This document shows, in pieces, positions 33,470-43,923 of a stretch of 64,000 nt of DNA. The notes below the pieces were generated by a model that saw only the letters and a list, made by a program, of their open reading frames with translations, had not been told where the DNA came from and did not search any database. The DNA is taken from positions 46,600,745 to 46,664,744 of the forward strand of contig ML664161.1 of NCBI GenBank assembly GCA_007570785.1. Reading direction: 5' to 3'. The first letter of the stretch is position 1. Each line of letters opens with the position of its first letter. The position numbers were made by a program, and so were the translations under genes. The DNA comes from Antilocapra americana (Eukaryota; Chordata; Mammalia; Artiodactyla; Antilocapridae).

Positions 33470-33997
33470 ATGCTATTTTATTAGATTTATAGATGACCCA
33501 AAGTTGGGAATGGTACTGAATATGCTATAAATAGATGACAGAATCAGGACTAAAAGGACCTTTACAGCCTGAAATAAAGGCTGAAACTAACAAAATGAAC
33601 AAATTTGAGGTCATGCTTCTGAGCACAAAGAGATTTTCACAAGTGCCAATTGTAGGAGATGTTACTTCAGCAGAATAAAGATGGGATTTTGCATCGCTAA
33701 GGGCAATATGAGGCAGCAATGTGATGTGGCACAATAATATTGTGATTTAGATACATTGGTAGATGCACAGTACAAACATGAAGAAAGTGACAGAGTGTTC
33801 CTGATGGCTCAAAACATGGGGAGTTCCTGGAGTGATATCTGAAACTGCTACATGTACACACAAGGAGAGGCAAAGGAAGAGGCAAGCCACTCTAGATGGG
33901 TAGATGAGGACACTCTGATTACATGAGTCCGCGTTATGGGTCAACTGGCTTTCACATCTTCTTGATGATCTCTTCTAACAGTTCTCCTGAGCTAGCA

Positions 33998-34218
33998 TTG
34001 CATGCATGCTTGCTAAGTTGCTTCAGTCATGTCCAATTCTTTGTGATCCCATGGGCCATATCCTGCCAGGCTCCTCTGTCCAGGCAAGAATACTATATTC
34101 TCCAGGCAAGAATCCTGGAGTGGGTTGCCATGCCCTCCTTCAGGAGATCTTCCTGACCTGCACCTCTTATGTCTCTTGCATTGGCAGGCAGGTTCTTTAC
34201 CACTAGTGCCATCTGGGT
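33998..34218 (-). mobile_element. Bov-tA SINE with internal body duplication
   Basis: Reverse-strand Bov-tA inside the CR1-like fossil. The body motif CCAGGCAAGAATACT is followed directly by a second CTCCAGGCAAGAATCCTGG, a short tandem duplication of about 20 bases. The head ends at CTAGTGCCATCTGGG. Confidence 0.92.
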
Positions 34219-34340
34219 CTTCACAATTTGTAAGACAAAGACAAGCTAGAGTGTGATAAGCAGCAAGCAACATGGGATCCTATATGGAAGAGAGAACTTT
34301 AACAAGAAGATACGAACCTTCACATTGATTTGATACCAAT

Positions 34341-34557
34341 GGTGGTGGTGGTTTAGTCACTAAGTCGTGTCCAACTCTTGCAACTCCGTGGACTATATGT
34401 AGTCCACTGGGCTCCTAGGTCTATGGAATTCTCCAGGCAAGAATACTGGAGTGGATTGTCATTTTCTTCTCCGGGGGATCTTTCTGACCCAGGAACTGAA
34501 CCTGGGTCTCCTGCATTGCACGCATATTCTTTACTAACTGAGCTACGAGGGAAGCCC
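34341..34557 (-). mobile_element. Bov-tA SINE with TSD
   Basis: Complete reverse-strand copy with a GGTGGTGGTGG tail end. The TSD is TTGATACCAAT (34330-34340) and TTGATGCCAAT (34558-34568), with one mismatch. It lies inside the CR1-like fossil. Confidence 0.94.
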
Positions 34558-34830
34558 TTGATGCCAATACTTGTAAATAAGAAATGGAAGAAAGATCAGA
34601 CTTTCTTAAGATGACTTCAGTAAGTTGAACAAGGAGCAGTGGACAAAAGTTACAGGGGGATGGACTTATATAACTTAGAACAATAAGTGACTTTCTGACA
34701 TGGTTGGCAAAGGACGAACAAGCCACTTTGTTGGAAACATTCAAGCCAAAGCTAAATTCTTACTTTGAAGAATTCTTGTAGGGTGAATTCAGATGACAGT
34801 TGAATCTGATAGTTGGTTGTGGTTCTTTTT

Positions 34831-35544
34831 TCCCCTCAAATTTCCCATTATTCATCTGATAATGAACACATCTTACGAATTTGAACTTTGGTGAGAAATT
34901 ACTGTCCATTATACATAAGAGAAAGTTATGAAATAGAGATGTTAGAACAGTACCCCAGCAAGTCCCTGTTCTTGAAAATAAGAGAGACAATCACTGACTT
35001 GATTTAGAGACTTTCATGGTTGGAGACTGGCATCTGAGATGGTTAGTTTCTTGAACCGTCTATGGTTATTTGTGTACCAGGGATCTATATCTTCTCTTTA
35101 AAATGGTTGTTGGTCAGACCTTTTTCTACAAACCTTTAAATTCACTGAACCTTGTAAAATGTCACATTGTGACATGGAATGGGCTTCTCATAACCTTCTG
35201 ACTCACCCCAGACAGAGTAAAAAACAAGGTCTATAATCGTTTGCTTCCTCCTCCTGTGGTGCTCTTTATGACTTCTTATCTTGAATTGCTTCAAAGATAT
35301 GAGTTAAAACATGCCATTTGATACTTACTATATAAGTTCTATCCATTAGAAAAAGATCTCCATAACCCTAATTTTAAGATTCTTTGACATTACATGGGAG
35401 AATGAAATAGTGATAAAATTATTCCTAGAGCACAGACAACAAATTTGAATTAAAGTTATATGTTTTCGGCTCCTTTACCTTGATGTGTCCATGTTGGGAG
35501 AAGGGACAGCAGGATACAGAATTAAGGTCAGGGAGGGTTACAAA
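34831..35544. other. No recognisable feature
   Basis: About 700 bases of unassigned sequence. Confidence 0.45.
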
Positions 35545-35715
35545 ACTGTTCAGTGGCAGTGATTCTGAATTTACTGATCATCAAAGTTATCTGGAGATTA
35601 AAAGTTCTTCAGAAAAGTTTCTGATTGAGTAACTTTGGAATGGGGCTGAGGAAGCTATGTTTTTAACCAGTGTCACAGGGGGTTCCTATGATTATACAAG
35701 GAGGATGCTATTCTA
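35545..35715 (+). repeat. MER5A-like DNA transposon, diverged
   Basis: Loose MER5 match: CAGTGATTCTGAATTTACTG ATCATCAAAG, TTATCTGGAGATTAAAAGTT, TTTCTGATTGAGTAACTTTG and GGGGTTCC-like end. Less certain than the copies at 11.2 and 12.1 kb. Confidence 0.5.
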
Positions 35716-35857
35716 GACAATCTCAAGCTACAGTTCAAGCAAGGTAGAAACTGTAGATGGGTGGGAAGCCTTAACAGACCAGTCTCATATATAAGCTGAA
35801 AAAAGGCATAACTCTTTTCCAACAAGATATTCAGAATTGATTTGCTCATTTATGCAA

Positions 35858-36124
35858 GTTGCTGTTGCTGCCAAGTCACCTCAGTCATGTCTGACTCTGT
35901 GCGACCCCATAGACAGCAACCCACCAGGCTCCTTCCGTCCCTGGGATTCTCCATGCAAGAATACTGGAGTGGGTTGCCATTTCCTTCTTCAATACATGAA
36001 AGTGAAAAGTGAAAGTGAAGTCGCCCAGTCGTGTCTGACTCCTAGTGACCCCATGGACTGCAGCCTACCAGGCTCCTCTACCCATGTGATTTTCCAGGCA
36101 AGAGTACTGGAGTAGGGTGCCATT
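35858..36124 (-). mobile_element. Bov-A2 SINE
   Basis: Two reverse-strand Bov-A units (GTCTGACTCTGTGCGACCCC and GTGTCTGACTCCTAGTGACC) joined by ATGAAAGTGAAAAGTGAAAG, starting at a GTTGCTGTTGCTGCC tail. No clear TSD. Confidence 0.94.
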
Positions 36125-37514
36125 TCAAGTGGCACTACCTAAAAACTTTATGTTTAAGTTTTTAAATCATAAATTATTGAACTGGATCATGTATCCTACT
36201 CCTTGCAGAACATTTCTTTTCATGTTTTGTAAAGAGCCTCAGGTAAGCTATTTGCCTTGCATAAATCCATCTTGTTACTTTCAAAACAAATATGTTTTTT
36301 TTCTTCAAGTAACAACCAGACCACTAGCAGATGATTTAATGAGCAAAATGTGCCTTCTTGTTGTGAAGGAAAACAAAGGGTATCATCAGCTCCTAACTGT
36401 GTTGTGCAGGAGGATATTTAGTCAAGATTTTCTCCTCTGTTCTTACCAACTACCTCTCATGTCCCATTCCTTCATTTCCCTGATTTTTCATAGGCTGGCC
36501 ATTTGGTGCTTTTCCTTCTTAATTCAACTTTTCCCTTATGGGCAACATTATAACATTCAACTGTGCTTGTGGTGGCTGCTAAGTATTTTTCACTTTAGGA
36601 TAAAATTTGAGGCAAAAATTGAAATTTGAAAAGATACATAGTAAAAATTATATTTTTGTTAATGCGAATTATCTTCCTCTCTTTCCTTTTCTCACAAAAG
36701 TACCCATAATCATTATGAAGCAGACTTTCTTTAAGTATCTTTTTAAATGCGTAGGTGTGACTTTCAGAGCAAGTAGAAAGTTATAAACTCTGAGTGACAA
36801 TGAACTCTCCACCAACAGTTGTTCACTTCTCATGCGACTTTGCTATTCGGCAAATGAAGAAACGGTCTCAAGGACTACTGTAATTTCAAGGGTTGGCAAT
36901 AGACAAGAGATCTAGACATGAATGTTAATTTCCTCTCTTTTCCTACTTAATTTTTGTGCTTTCACAGAGGAAGTATTCAAAAGAAAAGGCTAAAGAGATT
37001 AAGAGATTAAATAGGGTGGTTCATACTAAGATATGGTACAGAGATAACCCATGGAAAATATTTCTGGTAAATTTTCTGCTGTTTGAATTGAAGTTCACAT
37101 TACGTAAAGTGGCACTTAAAGTTTGGGACTCCTCTCTGCTCTTCCGGACTGACACTGCATGCAAAAGACATTATTTTTCACTTGCTATCTATTTGGTATT
37201 TCTTTTGTTTAAGGACAGTAACTGGCAGTATTCTTTAAAGTTATTTGAAGGTAAAAAACAACTTGAATCCAGCTATATAAGTCACATTATTTTATAGAAA
37301 TCTTTTTTTTTAAACTTCTGTTTCTCACCATGTGAAAATGTCCTTTAAAAGATTTTCATGCTACATTGTATTCAGTCATATCAAACTGAATATTTCTCTG
37401 CAAAAAGTTAATAGCAGTTTCAAGAAGTTTTGTTCCAACCCATTATAATTCATTAAGTAATTTTGTTACTTTCCCATAGTGACTTAAAATTATTTGCATT
37501 TGATTGCATTATTT
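36125..37514. other. No recognised repeat; chance open frames
   Basis: About 1.4 kb. A 170-codon plus-strand frame begins inside the preceding SINE and runs to 36629, and a 113-codon frame spans 36956-37297. Neither translation resembles a family I know, and frames of this length are expected once or so in 64 kb of A+T-rich DNA. A pyrimidine tract ending in CACAG precedes the second one. Confidence 0.45.
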
Positions 37515-37833
37515 AAAAAATCTTATTTTTTTTTTTGGTTTTGTTTTTGCCATACATTGTCATGATATCACCATGGGTTTACATATGCTTCCCCTCCGGA
37601 ACCCCCCTCCCTCCCCCCCGGGGAATCTCGCTGTACCAGCCCCGAGCATCAATCCTGGGCTGGCGATTGATTAGACACATGACAATTAACATGCTTCAAT
37701 GCCCTTCTCCCATATCATCCCACCCTTACCCTCATCCACAAAGTTCACGAGTCTATTCTATACATCTGCGTTCCTTTTGTTGTCTCGCATGTTGGGTTCT
37801 CGTTACTGTCTTTCTAAATTCCATATATATATT
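37515..37833 (-). mobile_element. Ruminant L1 3' end, minus strand
   Basis: 3' UTR only, with the T-rich tail at left (about 37515-37545), the terminal motif GCCATACATTGTCATGATAT, the C-rich tract, and the 5' truncation after AAATTCCATATATAT. It closely matches (as reverse complement) the L1 ends at 1-348 and 54960-55328. Confidence 0.92.
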
Positions 37834-38726
37834 TTTGTCTAGAAATTCTAATCTTTCAACTAATATGTATATATTAGTGTTTGCTATTTATTATCACTTT
37901 ATGCTTTTCAAATCAGACATATGGATATTATATATGTAATGTAATTATATATTTATATTTGTGAATCAGTCTATGTATAAAGAGGATAAATTCAACACAC
38001 ATATATTTACACGTTAATTAGATAATATATCTTCTAAATGAGTGGCTTGAGATTTAGTGACAGAGGTAGAGTAATTTGTCCAATGTTACATAGTCAGGGA
38101 ATGGCTCAACTAGTTTGCAAACCAAGCTTCACTGACTCTATGTCCCATGCTATCTCTGCTTGTATTATTCTATCCAATGGTAATAGTTATTATTGCTTTT
38201 GCTTTTTAACATATTATATAGCTTATTTTAATTTCTCTTTTGTAATTTATTTGCATTGTTTCTTTAACTTTTCTAATTTTTAAGCCACTGATGGCTTATA
38301 GAATAGATAATTTCTTTAAAACTTGTATTTAAGCAATAATCACTAAATTGGTAATTTACCTGTAAGATATTTTAGATTTGCAACTTAAAGATCAGTTTAT
38401 TTAACTGTTAACAGCTGCTCTAATTAGTAATGCCTAGTAAATCAGATGCAGATGTTTAAGAAAATTAGATAAGGATACAAAAGAGCATAAATCAAGAAGC
38501 ATTTTTGCCTCTTAAGATCACTGAAAACTTACCAATTTGGATAATATTGGGTAAAATTATGAATGAGTTAAGATTTCTGAAATACAAAACATTAATTCCC
38601 TAAATATTACAGAGCATACAGTATAGCATGATAAAATATGCATGTTTTAAAATACATGTGATTTTTCACTTTTAAGTATACTATAAACTGAACTTTCAAA
38701 ATTGTTTATTGAGAAGTATGTCTGAG
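37834..38726. other. No recognisable feature
   Basis: Very A+T-rich, no repeats assigned. Confidence 0.45.
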
Positions 38727-38738
38727 AGAAATAGTACA

Positions 38739-38810
38739 TGTCAATGTATGGCAAAACCAACACGATAATGTAAGAAAATAAATTAAAAAAATAAAATCAT
38801 TAAAAAAAAA
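38739..38810 (+). mobile_element. L1 micro-insertion: last ~35 bases plus A-rich tail, with TSD
   Basis: TGTCAATGTATGGCAAAACC, then AACACGATAATGTAAG, then an A-rich tail: the extreme 3' end of an L1 like that at 4.1 kb. The TSD AGAAATAGTACA (38727-38738) and AGAAATAGTGCA (38811-38822) shows it is a genuine, extremely 5'-truncated insertion. Confidence 0.88.
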
Positions 38811-38879
38811 AGAAATAGTGCAGGGCAGTGGAAAAAACTGGACTTTCCTGTGAAGTGAACTTTTTCCAGTTTTGTTTAT

Positions 38880-39083
38880 AATTTCCCTGGTGGCTCAGAC
38901 AGTAAAGCACCTGCCCACAATGCGGGAGACCTGGGTTCAATCCCTGGGTTGGGAAGATCCCCTGGAGGAAGAAATGGCAACCTACTCCAGTACTCTCGAC
39001 TGGAAAATCCCATGGACTGTGCCCTATCAGGCTCCTCAGTCCATGGATCACAAAGAGTTGGACACAACTGAGCAACTTCACTC
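38880..39083 (+). mobile_element. Bov-tA SINE
   Basis: Full head (ATTTCCCTGGTGGCTCAGAC), B-box GGGTTCAATCCCTGGG, body and tail (GACACAACTGAGCAACTTCA). The body has CCATGGACTG replicated around 39010-39050, which breaks the usual spacing. Confidence 0.92.
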
Positions 39084-39099
39084 ACTCATTCATATTTCT

Positions 39100-39195
39100 G
39101 AATGCAGATCCTTTCTTTATAAAAGATGTTAACTATACCCACTCCACAGGGTATTAAACGAGATCACATAAGTAAACTACCTATCACAAAGTCAG
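39100..39195 (+). repeat. MIR 3' half
   Basis: ACCCACTCCACAGGGTATTA AACGAGATCA and CTACCTATCACAAAGTCAGT match the MIR 3' half ('agggttgttgtgaggattaaatgagat ... cacagtgcctggcac'). Confidence 0.6.
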
Positions 39196-39349
39196 TGATC
39201 AATTGCTTCCTTGCCCTTGTTGGTCACTTTCTCAGCACTGTTCTGAGATACAGCAAAGAGAACAGACAGGCTACAGACTGCAGTTGCTGAATGTTAGTTG
39301 ACATGCATCTTTTTGGTAGTATACCCCTCCATACTTCCTTTTTGTTTTT

Positions 39350-39470
39350 CTTCATTCATTCATTTATCTATCATGTATACTAAGTACTCATGATGTGCTG
39401 GATACTGTGTGATGAATGGAGGCAATAAGGAAAACATACTTGAATTACTGGCTGAGTTCATCAAGTTAGT
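39350..39470 (+). repeat. Old dispersed repeat fragment, family unresolved
   Basis: CATTCATTCATTTATCTATC, AGTACTCATGATGTGCTGGA and TACTGTGTGATGAATGG follow the same pattern as the start of the 19.37 kb repeat. Confidence 0.4.
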
Positions 39471-39874
39471 TTTTTTGACTCCATTTCAGGCCTTTTTTCA
39501 TTGCACATGGCTGTATAGCAAGGAAAGCAAGACTCATGCAAATGAACCACGAGTGAACTCTTATAAAAAATTATGTGATTAAACTCTAAATTGTTACCTA
39601 TAAATACTTGAGGAATCTTAGCAAGCAAACTGACTCGTCAGGCTGGAGGTGCTGTAGTGAGGGTAGGAGGGGTGCCAGTGTGCTTTGCTGGGTGGGAAAC
39701 ACAATGTATTCCTTGCAGGGAAGGCATGGAGGCAAGAAATCACACATTCCTATCTAACGTTGAGATGCTCAGCATAATGAATGGAAGTTAATGTTATAAA
39801 GTCATTTGAAATAAGATTATTAGGCTTATATGAAGTGAGATTTAGGGAACCCTGAAAAATAAACAGGCACATCT
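39471..39874. other. No recognisable feature
   Basis: Unassigned interval of about 400 bases. Contains GGTAGGAGGGGTGCCAGTGT near 39663 but nothing diagnostic. Confidence 0.4.
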
Positions 39875-40130
39875 TGTTAAAATAATAATGGCTAATATTT
39901 ATTGCACATTAGTTGTGTACCAGGCATTGTTCTAAAGGTTTTAAATATATTAACCCGTGTAATCTTTGCTACAAGACTATGATATAGTTATTATTATTAT
40001 CATTTTACAGAAGAGGAAACTGAAGCCCAGAAAGTTTGACTCACTTGGCATAGATATTACAGTGGAGATGTTGCTGAGCTGGGCTTTGAATTCAAGCAGT
40101 CTGATTCCAGAATCCATGCTTTTATTATCT
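39875..40130 (-). repeat. MIR SINE, nearly full length
   Basis: The plus strand shows the MIR reverse complement: AATAATGGCTAATATTTATT, GTGTACCAGGCATTGTTCTA, CATTTTACAGAAGAGGAAAC TGAAGCCCAG, and GCAGTCTGATTCCAGAATCC. One of the better-kept MIRs in the window. Confidence 0.75.
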
Positions 40131-40334
40131 CTATTACACTATGTCGTAAAGTCTGGTGTGGCAATGAAATGACAGTTTTTGATGAGGGAATTGACACAAT
40201 TAAAGCTATGCAACAAAAAATGTGTACCGGGGAAGCGTAAAAGTCAGAGGCCCCAGGTGGCATTTCATTAATGAGTCAGTGGATCTATAGCCTAGGGTAG
40301 GGTTATTGGAATAGAGAATTTGAGAACTTGCTTC

Positions 40335-40640
40335 ATGTGAGCTATGAGGATAAAAGTAATTCTAAGTTGCTCCAAGTTATTAAGACTGATTGCTTGGCAG
40401 AAGGATGTTGTCATTGACAAAGATAGGGAAATTAGGGCAGGTGGCAGGTTTGGGGAAATACACAATGAAATTGGCTTTATACACATAGATTTTGATTTAG
40501 CTTTTGAACTTGTGAGACTTGGACTTGGAAAAGATTGAGAAATAGATACGTAAGTTTGGGAGTCATTAGCAAAGAGGTGATAGTGAAAGTCACAAGAATA
40601 GACACATTCACTCTCCAAGGGAGAGATTGTGAAGAGAAAA
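40335..40640 (+). repeat. Old dispersed repeat fragment, family unresolved
   Basis: Contains TAAGTTTGGGAGTCATTAGC and GAGAAATAGATACG, which belong to the distal part of the old repeat also seen at 42.6-43.4 kb. No coding potential. Confidence 0.4.
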
Positions 40641-42599
40641 GAGCAGATGGCAGAAGGAGCAGGTTAATGAGTAACATCCGCTAATGGCCAACCAAAGGTT
40701 GCCAAGCAAAGAACCTGCCAGATTTGTTGAAACAATAGTTTTCAAATTGTGTTTACACTAGTAATTTGCTTAGCAAACCCTGTCTTCCACATAGTTTGTG
40801 GGGAACAGGGCAACTGTGAATCAGTTCCAGCTATAAAAATTTAGAGCATTGAGGGAGCCAAATAAATGAAGTTTGTACCAAACACACCCCTCTTCCCCAT
40901 CCTGACCATCACCTTTCTTCTCTAGTATATACCCCTCATCTTCCCAAAGGAGTCACATAATTCTCACATTGAATTCTTTCTTTCCTGAAGGCTTCTTTTC
41001 TTTTCTTTTTTTTTACCTGCAACAATTAAAACAAACTCAGTGGCTCTGCATTTTGTCCATCATGGATTTAATAGTTCTAATTTATTAAGGATCTTACATG
41101 GACTCTTTTTCTTTTTCCCTTAAAATATTTACAACAATCTATTACTCGTTCTGAATTTTAAATCGCTTAGCTTTCTCTGAAAATAGAAATTCATTTTATG
41201 CATCAATTTTTGTTTATCCCCATTTTATCCTTCATTCTCCAGCCTTCAGACAAAAAAAAATGTTTACTGATACTTTTTGTACTTCCTTTAGAAATAGAAA
41301 TTGTTTATATTCATACATTATGCTATTTTTTCAATGTGTGATTCTTTAAAATTTGCCTTGTCCCAACTGACTTCCCTGAATTAACTGTGCTCTATTAATC
41401 AAAGTTTAATTTACTAAATGCCACCCTAAACTGTTGTCTTCAGACAAATTGCATTGTAATTCCTTCTTTTTTAAAAAAATTGAATGTTAAGTCGTTTCAA
41501 AATAATCAGTCTGATATTTTTTGGTAACCCTCCACAAATCTTTGATGATGCTCAGTTATATGACTTGATAATTTTGTTAATAAAGAAAAATAATAATAAC
41601 AATGCATCAGACTATCATGGCTTTGAACTTAATTATGAGCAGTGTACTATATATTTTCATTCTTTTGGATCTTCAAACTGTTAACTTCTTTTGATAGAGT
41701 TGTAGCCAAACATCTGCCTCTTCATAATCAAATTGCCTATAGTTTCCATGTCATTTGTTTCCAGATGGTGAGGATTCTATTGTGTCCACTTCTCATGAAG
41801 AACTGCCTTAGTTTCTCTTAGACTTCAGATCTTGGATCTGGAAGTGCTGACAGTAAGCCCATCTTAAAGGAGCGGTGCTACCATTAGTACTTCTTTGCCT
41901 GCTGCAAATCTCTGCAAACTACCAAGAGACAGGTTGGGACAGAGCTTGGAAATCTATGAGCATAGGCTTGAAATTTCTTGGTGGATCCTGGTTGACGTCT
42001 GGGACTCTGTGGTTTATGGTAGCATTCCCTGAATTATATTCTTAAATGCTATAGTGTACGAATAAATGTGACAAAAAGAATTATCTAGTCCAGTATGTAA
42101 AATTCTGGGTTTATCAATTTTGAGAAGTTGTCTTTGCTCTCTGAATTCTCAGAGCCCTCAAATACACTAATAAATATTGTTGACTTCCATGAGGGAGGTG
42201 TTGTGTCTTCTACATCCCCATCTTTTCTCCTCTTCTTGCTTATTGTAGGAGCATTTCATCAGACTACATTTTAGGAAATGCAGGTCTAGCTATAGACTCC
42301 AATATAAACATTTTTGATGGATTGATTTGGTTTTTCTCCATTAGTTTTCCATGATCATAGGATCATATTTTAACTTTGAATATTTTGTCCTAAACTATTT
42401 TAATTTCTGTTTCCAAGTGAAACTGTAGACAGCCAGTTTAGATTTTTACCTTTGCAAACTATTTTAAAATTTCATTAATAGTTAGAGTAGCCTGGGACTT
42501 TTGTTAAGTCATATAGTTTGTTTTCCATAATAAGAAATTACTGTTCTCAGTATTCAAAAATTATCTTTACTGACATCGTTTCTAAATGAATTCATTTAG
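40641..42599. other. No recognisable feature
   Basis: About 2 kb of A+T-rich, unassigned DNA. Open frames are at most 66 codons. Confidence 0.45.
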
Positions 42600-43450
42600 G
42601 AAATGTTTACTGAATACATGCACTCAGTCAGAGGGTGAACAACCTTTCCAGTCTTCCTGCGGCTGAAGTAGTTCTGAAGATACAGGACTTCGGGTTCTAA
42701 AACTGGGGCATTACCAGACAAACTGGCACTAGTGTGTCACCCTCAGCAATGTAGCAGTAGACAAGGACATTCTAAGCAAAGGAAACAGCATGTATCAATA
42801 CCCTGAGGCAGGAACAAGCTCATTTTAGTTAAGAATAGGAGCATTAAATTAAAAGCATATCTGTCAGAGAGATAGGCAGAGGCCAGGTCATATACAGCTA
42901 TGTGTTGAGAATGGAATTATGATTTTATTTTAGGGACAAAGGGAAGGGACTGGAGGATTTTAGTAATATAATAATATTTTAAATTGTTAAGAAATGGACT
43001 ATAAATTGAAAAAAGGCTATTGTAGAAGTCCAGGTGGTAGAAGATGGTATCACATGGAAGTAACTAGGAGAGTGATATAACTAGAAGATATAATTGACTG
43101 GAAACGCTCAGTGATGGTATCTGGGGTGCACTTGAGTTTTAGGACAAGTATAAGTGAATGGATGGAGGTGTCATTTACTGAGATGGAGAATATTAGAGTA
43201 GGTATAGCTTTGGTAGACAGAATGTCCTGGATCATGATTTCTGGTTTGGAAATGTAAAGTTGAGTTGCAGGGCAGCAAACAAAATTGTCATTAGAGTTGG
43301 ATATAGAAGTCTGGCTTTATTGGAGAGATCAGACATAGAGCAATATATCCATCAGCACATAGACAATATTTAAAGGATGGGACTTTATGATAGAGAGTTT
43401 TAAAAAATGAAATAAAAAGTCCCCATGACCGAGTCTTGATGTGTTCCAAC
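42600..43450 (+). repeat. Old dispersed repeat, longest copy, family unresolved
   Basis: Recognisable blocks in order: TACCCTGAGGCAGGAACAAG, GAGATAGGCAGAGGCCAGGT CATATACAGC, GCTATTGTAGAAGTCCAGGT, GTCATTTACTGAGATGGAGA, TATAGAAGTCTGGCTTTATT and a final TGTGTTCCAAC. These are the hallmarks of an ancient, widely dispersed mammalian repeat. I cannot name the family securely. Confidence 0.5.
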
Positions 43451-43692
43451 AATTTAGATGTCATGTTAAATTCTTCTGAAGAAAAGTACTCCCTCAGTCT
43501 GGACTCTGAAAATATTCTCCAGAATCTATTTGGAATATCTTGGAAAGAGTGCATTCAAATTCCTGTTCAGGCTTGGTCTTTAAACAGAATTATCTATAGA
43601 ATAGAAGAGGTTACTCATCAGGCTACAGCAGCTAGATGAAATTTCCTTCTGAGAGTGAGGCATTTATTTACTTTGTCCTTATTTGATAGTTA

Positions 43693-43912
43693 GGCTTCCA
43701 AGGTGATGCAGTGGTAGAGAGCATGCCTGCTAATGCAAGAAACACAAGAGATGCAGGTTCAATCCCTGGGTCGGGAACATCCCCTGGAGAAGTGCAAGGC
43801 TATCCACTCCAATATTCTAGCCTGGAGAATTCCATGGACAGAGGAGGCTGGCAGGCTACAGTCCATGGTGTCACAAAGAGTCAGACATGACTGACTGACT
43901 AACACACTACTG
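43693..43912 (+). mobile_element. Bov-tA SINE
   Basis: Head GGCTTCCAAGGTGATGCAGT with the AGAGCATGCCTGCTAATGCA variant, body, and tail GTCAGACATGACTGACTGAC. Candidate TSD TTTGATAGTTA (43682-43692) and TTTAATAGCTA (43913-43923), with two mismatches. Confidence 0.92.
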
Positions 43913-43923
43913 TTTAATAGCTA

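Larger units (their letters stand above)
33470..34830 (+). repeat. L3/CR1-like LINE fossil, split by two Bov-tA SINEs
   Basis: Three pieces in consistent plus-strand order. (1) 33470 to about 33990: GATGACCCAAAGTTGGGAAT, AAAAGGACCTTTACAGCCTG, AATATGAGGCAGCAATGTGA TGTGGCAC, matching the RT end of CR1-clade LINEs. (2) 34219-34330: AAGACAAAGACAAGCTAGAG. (3) 34569-34830: GTGGACAAAAGTTACAGGGG, AACAATAAGTGACTTTCTGA and ACATTCAAGCCAAAGCTAAA, matching the CR1/L3 3' end. The pieces join once the SINEs are removed. No open frame remains. Confidence 0.65.

Noticed and set aside
36117..36629. 170-codon plus-strand open frame, the longest not explained by a LINE
   Set aside because: It starts inside a Bov-A2 SINE, has no domain I recognise, and a frame of this length is expected about once by chance in 64 kb of such A+T-rich DNA.
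36956..37297. 113-codon frame preceded by a pyrimidine tract and CACAG, like a splice acceptor
   Set aside because: No homologous protein recognised, no partner exons and no conserved splice donor in frame. Basic, low-information translation.
43291..43639. Overlapping 67- and 87-codon frames on opposite strands
   Set aside because: They lie in an old dispersed repeat and have no recognisable product.
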